DNA of 64,000 nucleotides from Candidatus Gastranaerophilales bacterium (GCA_944323725.1 CALUTP010000003.1:1-64000); one strand, 5' to 3'. Shown: positions 18,672-27,770, counted from the first letter of the stretch. Notes: generated by a model not told the origin, from the letters alone. Translations and numbers: made by a program.

Positions 18672-19224
18672 ATTTATTGCCATATTTTTATTGCTTTTAA
18701 TTGCGGGATTTAATACGTCGATTTTTGCTTCCAGTAATTTAGAAGCAGGCACTGTACACCAAACAGACATTAAAAATACGCATCTACCTTATGATTTTAC
18801 AGATACTAAGATGATTCCGATAAAATTGGCTGTTGTGCATGAGGTGAATAGTGAAAAAGGGTTAATTGAGGGTCATAAGATAGATTTTAAAGTAATTCGA
18901 GATGTATATTGTGATGAAAAACTTATTTTAAAGCGGGGTGATATTGTTAAAGGTCGTGTTGATACAATTGTGACAAGTGGAATGAATGGTTTCCCTGCTG
19001 AAGTTATGTTTGATGATTTTGAAATACCTGGAATTAGCCAATCTCAGTTAATAAGCGGTTATGTTAAAAAAGGTCAGAATCGTTGTTTTTGGGTATATCC
19101 TTTAAAGTGGGCTTTGACTATTATTCCTCTTGTTGGCTCGCTTACTAATTTTATAAAAGGCGGGCATGTAAAGCTTCGTACATCTGATGTGATCACAGTC
19201 TATTATTACCCTAATTGGCCTTAA
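18664..19224 (+). CDS. Secreted hypothetical protein
   Basis: A 186-residue protein with a signal peptide (MNKFIAIFLLLLIAGFNTS, cleavage near residue 24). The start is set at the ATG inside the end of the preceding gene; an upstream extension would remove the signal peptide from the N-terminus. The mature part is beta-rich (KIDFKVIRDVYCDEKLILKR, GDIVKGRVDTIVTSGMNGFP), followed by a hydrophobic stretch (LKWALTIIPLVGSLTNF). I recognise no family. Translational coupling with the M48-like protein and convergence on a TolC-family gene suggest an envelope role. Confidence 0.75.
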   Translation: MNKFIAIFLLLLIAGFNTSIFASSNLEAGTVHQTDIKNTHLPYDFTDTKMIPIKLAVVHEVNSEKGLIEGHKIDFKVIRDVYCDEKLILKRGDIVKGRVDTIVTSGMNGFPAEVMFDDFEIPGISQSQLISGYVKKGQNRCFWVYPLKWALTIIPLVGSLTNFIKGGHVKLRTSDVITVYYYPNWP

Positions 19225-20534
19225 AGTCCTTCAATTCTTTCTTCTGGTAAGTCAAAATTTTCATCATTGACTTCTCTCAGGAAATTAGTCCAACTGTTAT
19301 AATATTCAGCAAGTGCATAGGTATAGCCCACAATAATTGAACGATATGACTGTTTCATAACGATTAATGATGTAATATCTGATTCACCATTTTCATAACT
19401 ATCTTTTGAAATATCTATTAATTCTTCTGAATCTTTTACTATTTTTTGTTCGTAATAATTTAGATTTTCTACAGCTGTTAAAAACCTTTCATAAGCAGCA
19501 CTTACATCTTTAATTGCCTTGTTTTTCACAGAGTTATAATTAATTTCAGCTTGTTGCAGTTTTAGTGTTGCATTTTGGATTTCTGGTGAATAGTTGTAAA
19601 ATAATGGAATATTTACAAGGCTTGCTCCTGCGTATGCGCCGCTGTTAAAATGCCCACTATCCATTTGTGAACCTACTTGATAAGCATAACCTCCAACTAG
19701 TGAAATATCAGGAATTCTTTGTCTTGCAACTACTGTTAAATTCTTTTCGGCAACATCAATTTGTTGTTTTGCTATTTGTATATCAAATCTATTACCAATT
19801 GCTTTAGTAACTATTTCAGAAAATTGCGGAAATTCGAAATCAGGTGGAGGGGTAAGCATTTCATCGAAATTATTTTCTTCTGAAAAAATTTTATCCATAC
19901 TATCGTATGTAACATTATCTGGGTCATTTATAATTTTATTGAAGGCACTCAAAGCTGTTTTTACGTTAACTCTTGCTGAATTAACCTGTGTTATCATCTG
20001 ATTAAGTGCAATTTCTGCCTGAAGCACATCAACTTCAGGAACTTTTTTGGCTTTAGCTCTATTTTGGGCTATTTTAAGAAGTTCTTCTTGAAGTGTCTTT
20101 TGTTGTTCCATTGTATGTAGAATTGATTTTGCTGCAACAAGATTTATATAAGCTTCTCTTACATCCATTTTTAAATCAAACTTTGTATAATCAACATTTT
20201 TTTCAACAAGTTTAAGATTTGATTTTGCAAGATTTTTCCTGGCTCCTCTTTTTGCAATTTCAATATCCTGACTTAGTCCTAATTGTTTAGGCTCGCTTCT
20301 CCCTGCGCCACCCATAAAATAAAAAGCGTCTAAAGAAGGATTTTGCAATCTATTGGCTGATTTTATATTATTTTTGGCTATGTTAATTTCAATTTGTGCA
20401 GATTTTAGATCCAGATTATTTTTCAAAGCAGCATCTATAGCTTCGTCGAGGTAAACTTTTTTAATATTTTCATCAGCTAAAGCATAGCATTGTAAAGATA
20501 GAAATAATATAAATAACCAGATTAATTTTTTCAT
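19221..20534 (-). CDS. TolC-family outer membrane efflux protein
   Basis: A 437-residue outer-membrane channel of the TolC/CusC type. A signal peptide covers about residues 1-20. Two repeated coiled-coil halves follow, with the typical LDEAIDAALKNNLDLKSAQ opening, the GLSQDIEIAKRGARKN turn, and the second-half SEIVTKAIGNRFDIQIAKQQ. TolC proteins form a trimeric duct with an inner-membrane pump and a membrane-fusion protein. Neither partner is in this window, so the exported substrate is unknown. It converges on the secreted protein gene with a 4-base overlap. Confidence 0.9.
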   Translation of the reverse strand: MKKLIWLFILFLSLQCYALADENIKKVYLDEAIDAALKNNLDLKSAQIEINIAKNNIKSANRLQNPSLDAFYFMGGAGRSEPKQLGLSQDIEIAKRGARKNLAKSNLKLVEKNVDYTKFDLKMDVREAYINLVAAKSILHTMEQQKTLQEELLKIAQNRAKAKKVPEVDVLQAEIALNQMITQVNSARVNVKTALSAFNKIINDPDNVTYDSMDKIFSEENNFDEMLTPPPDFEFPQFSEIVTKAIGNRFDIQIAKQQIDVAEKNLTVVARQRIPDISLVGGYAYQVGSQMDSGHFNSGAYAGASLVNIPLFYNYSPEIQNATLKLQQAEINYNSVKNKAIKDVSAAYERFLTAVENLNYYEQKIVKDSEELIDISKDSYENGESDITSLIVMKQSYRSIIVGYTYALAEYYNSWTNFLREVNDENFDLPEERIEGL

Positions 20535-20790
20535 ACTCTAAAAGTATAACATAAATTTAAAATATCAGGATATGAAAAATTTATATTTTTAATGTTATTT
20601 TGAGAAGTAAGAAACTTGTAATATTAGTCGGTTGGATTTTTTATTTTTCTTGCTGATTATAAAGTTGCACAGGTATTGATTATATTGAACAGATGGTTCT
20701 ATTATTTTCGGTGAACTATATATGAAAAATAACTAATATTTTTTATTGTCTGACTGTTAAACCTTACCTAACTGATAATGAAGAACAGAT

Positions 20791-21156
20791 TTAAAATTCT
20801 ACATAAATATTTAAGGGTTTGTTTTGAAGTTCTGTTTGTAAATATTCGACAAAAAACTTTACTTTTGATTCATCATTGCCAAAATCTTTTGGTATTTTGT
20901 ATATTTTTGAATTTTTTAGAATAATTAGCACGTGATTATGTGTACAAACTCGAACTCTCGACTTAGCATAATCGAATCCAATTATATCTTCAGGATTAAA
21001 TGTCTTGCTAGATACCTGAATATTGAACATATTTTTATTTGACACATAGCATGCACTATCATTACACACAAATTCCGAATTTGTAATCCAGAGTAACCAA
21101 GAAAGTGCAATTAGAAAAAATATAACTATATATGTATTTATACCAAAAAATTTCAT
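20791..21156 (-). CDS. Small membrane-anchored hypothetical protein
   Basis: A 121-residue protein if the ATG at 21156 is used; the open frame extends 20 codons further but has a Tyr-rich non-family-like start. One strong membrane segment (YIVIFFLIALSWLLWI, about 8-23) is followed by a small soluble domain with VLIILKNSKIYKIPKDFG, reminiscent of short PH-like (bPH) domains, but too weak to assign. No convincing ribosome-binding site was found. It stands alone between two non-coding stretches. Function unknown. Confidence 0.55.
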   Translation of the reverse strand: MKFFGINTYIVIFFLIALSWLLWITNSEFVCNDSACYVSNKNMFNIQVSSKTFNPEDIIGFDYAKSRVRVCTHNHVLIILKNSKIYKIPKDFGNDESKVKFFVEYLQTELQNKPLNIYVEF

Positions 21157-21361
21157 ATAAAGATAATAATACAAATTATGACAAATTAAAATAGAATAAT
21201 ATACTTTGATTGGCAACTAAAATTGAATTCAATCGGAGGAGTTTGTACGTTGGGCTTTTGACCCAACAAAAATGTAAGTATATAAAGCTGCGCATACCTT
21301 AGATAAATTCGAAAGCAAACAGGACTTTAAAATACAAAGATTTTCGACATATTCTTAAAAT

Positions 21362-21395
21362 AAAAAACGGATAAACTTTAGTTTATCCGTTTTTT
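21362..21395 (-). terminator. Terminator after tRNA-Ser
   Basis: A perfect 15 bp inverted repeat (21362-21376 and 21381-21395) with a 4-base loop and T-runs on both strands, immediately past the 3' end of tRNA-Ser. It can work in both directions. Confidence 0.85.
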
Positions 21396-21398
21396 ATT

Positions 21399-21485
21399 CA
21401 GAGAGGATGGGATTCGAACCCACGGTGGAATTACTCCCACACAACCTTTCCAAGATTGCACCTTAAACCGCTCGGACACCTCTCT
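21399..21485 (-). tRNA. tRNA-Ser (anticodon GGA)
   Basis: Class II tRNA on the minus strand: acceptor AGAGAGG/CCTCTCT, anticodon stem CAATC/GGTTG around TTGGAAA (anticodon GGA, codons UCC/UCU), a long variable arm, T arm with GGTTCGAATCC, and discriminator G as usual for serine. CCA is not encoded (AATA follows on the minus strand), so it must be added enzymatically. Confidence 0.93.
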
Positions 21486-21592
21486 ATTTGTTTATAATAT
21501 TACCATAAAAATAAAATTTTATAATAATTTTGTTTGTAAATATTTTAAATCTTAATGAGTTATGATAAAATTCAATAAAGGTAATATTTAAT

Positions 21593-22867
21593 ATGGATAA
21601 AGTTGTAAAAAAGTTTGAAAAAGGTTTAATCGGCGAAATTACTATCCCTTCAGATAAGTCAATATCCCATAGGGCTGTGATGTTTGCTTCATTGGCGAAT
21701 GGTAAATCCATAATTAAAAACTTTTCAAATGGACAGGATCCAAAATCCTCATTGAATATTTGTAATGCACTTGGTGTGGAATATAATTTTTCAAATGATT
21801 TGCTAGTTATAAAATCTTGTGGACAGCTGAAGGCTCCAACAAGTCCTCTGGATTGTGGAAACTCTGGAACTACAATGAGACTTATGTCTGGTATCCTAGC
21901 TGGTCAAGGTTTTAATTCTGTATTAATTGGTGATGAGAGCCTTTCTAAAAGACCTATGAAAAGAATAATTGAGCCATTATCTCTTATGGGGGCAAAAATT
22001 AGTGCTGTTGAAGCTCATGCTCCTTTAAAAATTAAAGGAAGTCATTTATTAGGAATTGAATATAATTCCAAACTGGCTTCAGCTCAAGTAAAATCTTGTA
22101 TATTACTTGCTGGGCTTTTTGCTGAGGGTAAGACTATATTTACAGAACCTTATGTTTCTAGAAACCACACAGAGCTTATGCTTAAAGCAATGGGGGCTAA
22201 TCTTTATGTCTCAGAAAATTCTGTTTCAATAGAAAAATCAAATCTTAATCCTATAGAAATAAATATTTGTGGAGATATTTCTTCTGCTGCTTATTTTATT
22301 GTTGCAGGTTTAATTGTTCCTAATTCAAAAATAATTCTTAAAAATGTTGGTTTAAATCCGACTCGTGCTGGAATTATTGAAGTTATTCAAAAAATGGGGG
22401 CTGATATAAAAATTCTTGATAAACGCACTCAAGCAGGTGAGGTCGTTGGTGATTTAGAGGTTAATTATACCGAAAGTCTCAAAGGTTGTGTGATAAAAGG
22501 TGATTTAATTCCGCGTTTGATAGATGAAATTCCGGTAATTGCTGTTCTTGCAACACAAGCTTTTGGTGAAACTGTAATTAAAGATGCATCTGATTTAAGG
22601 AATAAAGAATCGGATAGAATTTCTGCTGTTGTAAATGAACTTAGAAAAATTGGTGCTGATATAGAAGAGTATGAAGATGGATTTATTATTAATGGTAAAA
22701 AAGAATTACAAGGTAACTGCGAAGTAGAGACTTATCACGATCACAGAATTGCTATGAGTTTTTATGTAGCAGGACTTATTTGTAAAAAACCTATAAAAAT
22801 TAACTCTTTTGAGTGGGTAAATATATCATTCCCTGAATTCGAAAAAATATTTTGTAAACTTATGTAA
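21593..22867 (+). CDS. aroA: 3-phosphoshikimate 1-carboxyvinyltransferase (EPSP synthase) AroA
   Basis: A 424-residue cytoplasmic enzyme of the shikimate pathway that joins phosphoenolpyruvate to shikimate-3-phosphate. Family motifs are clear: PSDKSISHRAVMFASLANG at the N-terminus, DCGNSGTTMRLMSGILAGQ, the phosphate-binding LSKRPMKRI, and late RNKESDRIS and YHDHRIAMS. AAAGG lies upstream of the ATG. It appears to be transcribed alone. The glyphosate-sensitive/tolerant class cannot be decided with confidence from these motifs. Confidence 0.96.
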   Translation: MDKVVKKFEKGLIGEITIPSDKSISHRAVMFASLANGKSIIKNFSNGQDPKSSLNICNALGVEYNFSNDLLVIKSCGQLKAPTSPLDCGNSGTTMRLMSGILAGQGFNSVLIGDESLSKRPMKRIIEPLSLMGAKISAVEAHAPLKIKGSHLLGIEYNSKLASAQVKSCILLAGLFAEGKTIFTEPYVSRNHTELMLKAMGANLYVSENSVSIEKSNLNPIEINICGDISSAAYFIVAGLIVPNSKIILKNVGLNPTRAGIIEVIQKMGADIKILDKRTQAGEVVGDLEVNYTESLKGCVIKGDLIPRLIDEIPVIAVLATQAFGETVIKDASDLRNKESDRISAVVNELRKIGADIEEYEDGFIINGKKELQGNCEVETYHDHRIAMSFYVAGLICKKPIKINSFEWVNISFPEFEKIFCKLM

Positions 22868-22964
22868 CATACGCTTGGAATTTTAAAGCAATTTTTCATC
22901 AACAAAATCCTTTTATAGAATATAAGGTTAGGTTACTAAATTTTGAAAGGTTAAAAGGTTTATT

Positions 22965-24026
22965 ATGGCAGGTGAAATTCCAGGGGTAGGTTACAATGCT
23001 ATGAATGATGATTTCATGGCTCAGATGTATTTCAACAGAGCAGCACAAAATACTTCACCAGCACAGCAGTCTCAATCAACTCAAACTTCGCAAGCAGGTG
23101 GAAATAATCCAGCATTTCAAGGTGGTGTGCAGGCAGATACTTTTGAAAGAAGCAGTGCCGTTCCAACAGTTGCTTCTGCTGTACTTGGCGGTGGTGCTGC
23201 TGCTGGGGCAGGTTATTATTTCTCAAAACCGATTAATAAAAATGGTGAAGTAGCTGAAGGATTAATTAAAGCAATGGACAATGTTAATCGCAAGGAGTGG
23301 ACAAAAATTGCAACGGAAGAAATTCTCAGTGATATTAAAAGCCCAGTTTTTGAATCTTTAGGAATTGCTGATCAAAAAGCTTACGATGCTGTTAAGAAAT
23401 TCGCGCTTTCAGGAAAGCTTGATGGGTTAACTGATGCTGAAAAAGCTCTTATTCCAGATACTTATAAAGTGCACTCAGAAGCGAAAAATGCAGTTGATCT
23501 TGCTGAGGCTGAGTTTAAAAAGATTGATATGAAAAAAGTTGCAGAACAAGCAAAAGAAGCTGTCAGTGAGTTTAGTTTAGAACATAATCAGAATTTGCTG
23601 CAAAAAACTAAAGTATTTCAGGGTAAACTTTCAGCACTTGGTGAAAGTGCCACTGAGGCTGATTTGGAAAAATTAATTAAAGAAAATAAATCGTTATTCA
23701 ATTTTAAAGGTACTGAAGATGAAATTGCAAAAGAAATAAAAGAACTTGCAAAAAGTGGTAAATCTGGACTTGATGATATGGTAAAATTATGTATCAAAGG
23801 TCGAGAAGAATATGTTAAAGGTTTACGTGAAGGTATAAAAGAAGGTATTCTTGATAATTATGATAAAGAAGCAAAAGCTTTTGTAAAAGAAGCTCCTGAA
23901 GCATTACAAAAAGCTGTTAAAAACTTCAAATGGAAACAAGCTGGAATATGGGGGGCTGTAACTGCTGGTTCAATACTTTTATTAGGTGCCTTATTCGGTG
24001 GTGGAAATAAATCTAAAAAAGCATAA
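22965..24026 (+). CDS. Lineage-type hypothetical protein with terminal membrane segments
   Basis: A 353-residue protein of no recognised family. The N-terminal 60 residues are Gln/Ser/Asn-rich and end in AFQGGVQADTFERSS. A Gly/Ala-rich hydrophobic stretch (VASAVLGGGAAAGAGYYF, about 70-88) follows, then a long Lys/Glu-rich helical region (about 95-325) likely to form coiled coil, then a C-terminal membrane segment (GIWGAVTAGSILLLGALFGGG). AAAGG precedes the ATG, and a good terminator follows. The layout resembles that of the HEMGH protein at 29.2 kb. It may be an envelope-tethered scaffold; function unknown. Confidence 0.75.
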   Translation: MAGEIPGVGYNAMNDDFMAQMYFNRAAQNTSPAQQSQSTQTSQAGGNNPAFQGGVQADTFERSSAVPTVASAVLGGGAAAGAGYYFSKPINKNGEVAEGLIKAMDNVNRKEWTKIATEEILSDIKSPVFESLGIADQKAYDAVKKFALSGKLDGLTDAEKALIPDTYKVHSEAKNAVDLAEAEFKKIDMKKVAEQAKEAVSEFSLEHNQNLLQKTKVFQGKLSALGESATEADLEKLIKENKSLFNFKGTEDEIAKEIKELAKSGKSGLDDMVKLCIKGREEYVKGLREGIKEGILDNYDKEAKAFVKEAPEALQKAVKNFKWKQAGIWGAVTAGSILLLGALFGGGNKSKKA

Positions 24027-24046
24027 TAAACTCTATATATAATTCT

Positions 24047-24077
24047 AAAATCCCTGAATATTTTCAGGGATTTTTTC
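24047..24077 (+). terminator. Rho-independent terminator
   Basis: A 12 bp inverted repeat (24047-24058 and 24063-24074) with a 4-base loop and a following run of T, about 20 bases after the stop of the preceding hypothetical gene. Confidence 0.85.
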
Positions 24078-24149
24078 TATTTAGTTAATTAAATCTTTTG
24101 TTGTATAATAATTTTATATTTTGTAAAAAGTTATTTTAAGGAGAAGTAT

Positions 24150-24632
24150 ATGAGAGAAGAATTATTGGCAATAATTGAAAAAAATAGTCGGATAGACCTA
24201 CAAGAACTTGCTGTTCTTCTCGGAGTTCAAGAAGTCGATGTCGTAAATGAGCTTTCAAAACTTGAAGCTGAAGGAGTTATTTGTGGATACCATACCCTTA
24301 TTGATTGGGAAAAGACTTCTATAGAAAAAGTGACTGCTCTTATTGAGGTTAAGGTTACTCCACAAAGAGGTCAGGGTTTTGATAAAATTGCTGAACGTAT
24401 TTATAATTATCCTGAGGTTAAATCGGTATATCTTATATCAGGTGGGTATGATTTGCTTGTGACTCTTGAGGAAAAAACCTTAAAAGAAATTTCTAGATTT
24501 GTTTCTGATAAGTTATCTACACTTGATAGCGTATTGAGTACAGCTACTCATTTTATTTTAAAAAAATATAAAGACCATGGTACTATTATTGATAAAAAAC
24601 ATGAAGATATAAGAGAGGTAATTACACCATGA
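24150..24632 (+). CDS. Lrp/AsnC-family transcriptional regulator
   Basis: A 160-residue regulator. Residues 1-60 form the AsnC-type winged helix (LLAIIEKNSRIDLQELAVLL, then VVNELSKLEAEGVICGYH). Residues 70-150 form the RAM ligand-binding domain (VTALIEVKVTPQRGQGFDKIAERI, VYLISGGYDLLVTLEEKTLKEIS). Such proteins sense amino acids as oligomers. Its stop overlaps the start of an aminotransferase by 4 bases, so it likely regulates that gene and its own operon. AAGGAG precedes the ATG. Confidence 0.92.
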   Translation: MREELLAIIEKNSRIDLQELAVLLGVQEVDVVNELSKLEAEGVICGYHTLIDWEKTSIEKVTALIEVKVTPQRGQGFDKIAERIYNYPEVKSVYLISGGYDLLVTLEEKTLKEISRFVSDKLSTLDSVLSTATHFILKKYKDHGTIIDKKHEDIREVITP

Positions 24633-25798
24633 GAAATATCCTTTCTGATAAAGTTCAAAATATTAAACCTTCTGGGATTAGAAAATTCTTTGATATTGTC
24701 AGTGAAATGAAAGATGCTATATCACTCGGGGTTGGGGAACCTGATTTTGAAACGCCTTGGCATATTAGAGATGAGGGTATTTTTGCTTTGGAAAAAGGTA
24801 AAACTTTTTACACTTCTAATGCTGGGTTAAAAGAATTAAGAATAGAAATTAGTAATTATCTTAAAAGAGTTCAAAATCTTGATTATGACCCTATGAAAGA
24901 AGTTTTAGTCACTGTGGGTGGTTCGGAAGCTATCGATATTGGGCTTAGAGCTATGATAAATCCTGGTGATGAGGTTATTATACCTCAGCCGTCTTATGTG
25001 TCTTATGAACCTTGTGCATATTTAGCCGGGGCAAAGCCTGTTTTACTTAATCTTAAAGCTGAAAATAATTTCAGGCTTACGCCTAAAGAACTCGAAGATG
25101 CTATTACTAATAAAACAAAAGTTTTAATTCTGCCTTACCCTAATAACCCTACTGGTGCAATAATGGAGCAGGATGATTTAGAAAAGATTGCGGAAATTAT
25201 CATTAAAAAAGATATTTTTGTTATGTCTGATGAAATATATAGTGCGCTTACATATAAGGGAAAGCATGTATCTATTGCAAATATTTCAGGTATGAAAGAA
25301 AGAACTCTTTTAATTAATGGATTTTCGAAGGCTTATGCTATGACAGGCTGGCGATTGGGTTATGCTTGTGCGCCAAAAGAGCTTATTTCACAAATGACTA
25401 AAATTCATCAATTTGCTATTATGTGTGCACCTACTACAAGTCAATATGCAGCGATTGATGCACTAAAAAATGGTGATGAAGATGTTGAAAAAATGAGAAT
25501 GGCATACAATCAAAGAAGAAGATTTTTGATGAATGCTTTTAAAGAAATGAATCTTGATTGTTTTGAACCATATGGCGCATTTTATGTATTTCCTTGTATA
25601 AAAGAATTTGGTATGACTAGTGAAGAGTTTGCAACAAAATTCCTTGAAGAAGAAAAGGTTGCAGTTGTTCCTGGTACCGCATTTGGGGTAAGCGGTGAGG
25701 GGTATTTGCGAATTTCTTATGCGTATTCTATAGAAAATCTAAAAATTGCTATAAATCGTTTAAAACATTTTATTCAAAATTTGAGATTTAATGCGTAA
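24629..25798 (+). CDS. Class I/II PLP-dependent aminotransferase
   Basis: A 389-residue fold-type I aminotransferase. The PLP-lysine motif INGFSKAYAMTGWRLGYAC is at about residues 229-247, with the phosphate/pyridine contacts in PYPNNPTGA and SDEIYSAL, and the substrate Arg in GYLRISYAYS. Subfamily I-gamma type (MalY/AspC/alanine-type) seems likely; the preferred amino acid cannot be read from the sequence. Translational coupling to the AsnC-type regulator suggests control by an amino-acid substrate or product. Confidence 0.92.
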   Translation: MRNILSDKVQNIKPSGIRKFFDIVSEMKDAISLGVGEPDFETPWHIRDEGIFALEKGKTFYTSNAGLKELRIEISNYLKRVQNLDYDPMKEVLVTVGGSEAIDIGLRAMINPGDEVIIPQPSYVSYEPCAYLAGAKPVLLNLKAENNFRLTPKELEDAITNKTKVLILPYPNNPTGAIMEQDDLEKIAEIIIKKDIFVMSDEIYSALTYKGKHVSIANISGMKERTLLINGFSKAYAMTGWRLGYACAPKELISQMTKIHQFAIMCAPTTSQYAAIDALKNGDEDVEKMRMAYNQRRRFLMNAFKEMNLDCFEPYGAFYVFPCIKEFGMTSEEFATKFLEEEKVAVVPGTAFGVSGEGYLRISYAYSIENLKIAINRLKHFIQNLRFNA

Positions 25799-25899
25799 TT
25801 CAATATGAACATGTAGTTTTGATTCGTCAAAATTCAGTTGTAAAATTAACTTTTGTATTTTTAAATAACTTATTGCATAATATCAAAAACTTTAAAAAT

Positions 25900-26367
25900 T
25901 TATTTGTGTTTGGATGTTTTATAAATTTGCTCCAAATCTATTACAATATTTGAATCATCTTTTTTAAATAAAACCAAGTCAGGTTTATTATCTCCGGTCA
26001 TATCTTTAATTAAAAATGTATCTTTTTTAATGTTATTATTTTCTAAAATGTTTTGGAAAGTATTTATATTTTTTTCTATTAAATCAATATGTTCTCTCTT
26101 ATTTTCACAATCATAAGTAACTGATTTCGTATTATCAAAAATATCGGATTGAGGTTGTTTATATTCTTTGTTAGATTCTGAAGGTGCCATGAAACAAAGA
26201 GAAGATAGAATTAAAGTCATCGTACCTATGATTGTAGCTATTGCAGAACCTTTTTCTTCTTCTTTTTCAATTTCTTCAACAGTTTTAGGATAAGATTTAA
26301 AGGTTATTTTTTGATTGTTATATTTTTGAATTGAAGTATAAGATAAAATTGGTCTGATAGTATTCAT
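25900..26367 (-). CDS. Lineage-type small membrane protein with N-terminal FKS motif
   Basis: A 155-residue protein of unknown function. The N-terminal 25 residues end in KITFKSYP, like the SFRG motif of the M49-like protein at 36.1 kb. An acidic patch and one membrane segment follow (SAIATIIGTMTLILSSLCFM, about 41-60). The C-terminal domain ends with DMTGDNKPDLVLFKKDD, an FG-GAP/VCBS-like calcium loop pattern. No strong ribosome-binding site is visible. It diverges from the truncated PEP/pyruvate-binding gene. Confidence 0.7.
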   Translation of the reverse strand: MNTIRPILSYTSIQKYNNQKITFKSYPKTVEEIEKEEEKGSAIATIIGTMTLILSSLCFMAPSESNKEYKQPQSDIFDNTKSVTYDCENKREHIDLIEKNINTFQNILENNNIKKDTFLIKDMTGDNKPDLVLFKKDDSNIVIDLEQIYKTSKHK

Positions 26368-26647
26368 ATTTGTAAAAATTCTTTATTATTCTATTGTTTA
26401 ATTAATATAAATAGTTTTATTTGATTAAAAACATTTAAATAAAAATTTTGCTACTGATACGAATTATTATTTACAATAGTTAATGTTAAAAATAAATTAA
26501 TGAAATTCTAACTTCTTGACGTTTATCAAAAAATTTTATTCCAAATATTTTTATAAATATTGTTGATACATAACATATTAGTCATGTAGCTTAGTTTTTA
26601 TTTGTCGTTACAGATAATTTTAATGTTATTGTAAAAAGACACATGGT

Positions 26648-27355
26648 TTGATTGTTGAAAATATAATTAAAGAAAACCCTGACAACCAATGGAAGGATAA
26701 CAAAATTCTTGAAGAAATAAAAAACTATATATCAAAAGTCATTACACAGCGGAATGTCATGGTTCGTTCTGCATTTAACGGCGAAGATTTAGAAGGTTAT
26801 TCAGCTGCAGGATTATATGATTCACATTGTCAAAATACTAAAGACTTATTATTATATGATATTTATAAAGTAATGAATTCAAAAAATAAGCCAATTGCGG
26901 TCAAATTACGGGAGAAACATAACATTCCTGACGATTTAATAAAACCGAGCGTTATAATACAAGATGGTATTATTTCGGATTATTCATTTACTACATATAC
27001 AGAATCTCCTTTTGATAAGAATAAAATATTAATAGAATTGTTTATAAATAAAGAAAGATGGTGTAAACCTAATCCATATCAAATTACATATGATAAACTA
27101 ACAAAAGAATTAAAGATAGAGCAAGAACATAGCAAGTATGAAGAATATCTTTTTGATGAAAACTATAAATTAATAGATAAAAAAGCTTCACAGCCAAAAG
27201 ATGTTAAAAAAGTTTGGGATGTTGTTAAAAATTTGGTTAAAAATGCTCTTGTACTGGAAAAAGAATTTGGAAAACCTCAAGATATAGAAGGTGGAATAAA
27301 AAATGGTCAACTATATTTCTGGCAGACAAGAAATATAGTGAAAAAAATTCATTAA
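26648..27355 (+). CDS. Truncated PEP/pyruvate-binding domain protein (PPDK_N C-terminal part)
   Basis: A 235-residue product with no ATG start; TTG at 26648 is the best available and no clear ribosome-binding site precedes it. It matches only the later part of the PEP/pyruvate-binding domain of pyruvate phosphate dikinase, PEP synthase and glucan water dikinase: VMVRSAFNGEDLEGYSAAGLYDS and, near the end, EFGKPQDIEGGIKNGQLYFWQTRNI. The nucleotide-binding N-terminal portion, the phosphohistidine domain and the PEP-utilising barrel are all absent. An in-frame TAA at 26621 closes the frame upstream, and the 280 bp before it do not read as the missing part. It may be a gene remnant or a stand-alone lineage form. 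Confidence 0.5.
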   Translation: MIVENIIKENPDNQWKDNKILEEIKNYISKVITQRNVMVRSAFNGEDLEGYSAAGLYDSHCQNTKDLLLYDIYKVMNSKNKPIAVKLREKHNIPDDLIKPSVIIQDGIISDYSFTTYTESPFDKNKILIELFINKERWCKPNPYQITYDKLTKELKIEQEHSKYEEYLFDENYKLIDKKASQPKDVKKVWDVVKNLVKNALVLEKEFGKPQDIEGGIKNGQLYFWQTRNIVKKIH

Positions 27356-27698
27356 TAAGTTGCAGGTTGCAACTGGACTTTGCTGAAATAATCAAATTAT
27401 CAGTATAACTCAAATCGGTGCGTAATTCAGCTATATTAAGAAAATCTCAATCTATCTGTACAATCCGAAAAAAGTCCAGTTCGACAGTTTGATTATTTTG
27501 GAAAACTTAAAATTCCGACCTAAAAAAGCCCTCTCAGAGCGGACTGTCCAAAATAATCGAAGTATCCATACAAATCAATCCGGTCGTTAAATTACAGTTA
27601 TTGTAGTAATATTAATTATTTTAAAACTTCCAACTGATACATTTATATTGTTTCAATAATAAACAATTTTTATACTATTTAATCAACCATGAAAAAAC
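27356..27698. repeat. Non-coding stretch with nested inverted and direct repeats
   Basis: This 343-base stretch between the truncated gene and a tRNA holds no gene I can support. A 7 bp palindrome with 3-base loop lies at 27358-27374. An 11 bp perfect inverted pair AACTGGACTTT / AAAGTCCAGTT is at 27371-27381 and 27471-27481. AAATAATC with one flanking GGACT block occurs at 27375-27394 and again at 27541-27557, and inverted at 27488-27498. The modules occur in different orders, as in a decayed mobile element or a site array. No transposase or integrase is nearby. Confidence 0.6.
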
Positions 27699-27770
27699 TG
27701 GGCCCGGAGGGATTCGAACCCACGACCAAAGGATTATGAGTCCTCTGCGCTACCGCTGCGCCACAAGCCC
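27699..27770 (-). tRNA. tRNA with CAU anticodon (Ile2 or elongator Met)
   Basis: A 72-base class I tRNA on the minus strand: acceptor GGGCTTG/CGGGCCC with two G.U pairs, anticodon stem GAGGA/TCCTT around CTCATAA, T arm with GGTTCGAATCC, discriminator A; CCA is not encoded. The ACTCATAAT...TTGGTCG context resembles tRNA-Ile2, whose C34 becomes lysidine, more than initiator tRNA (no C1:A72 mismatch), but elongator Met is not excluded. Its 3' end faces the repeat cluster at 27.36-27.56 kb. Confidence 0.88.

Noticed and set aside
21217-21361. sRNA or terminator at the GTTGGG/CCCAAC hairpin (21249-21267)
   Set aside because: A clear 6 bp stem is present but no T-run follows and no promoter is evident, so I did not call a feature.
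26368-26647. A frameshifted N-terminal half of the PEP/pyruvate-binding gene
   Set aside because: The upstream 280 bases are AT-rich with stops in all frames that I checked and do not read as the missing domain, so a simple frameshift is unlikely.
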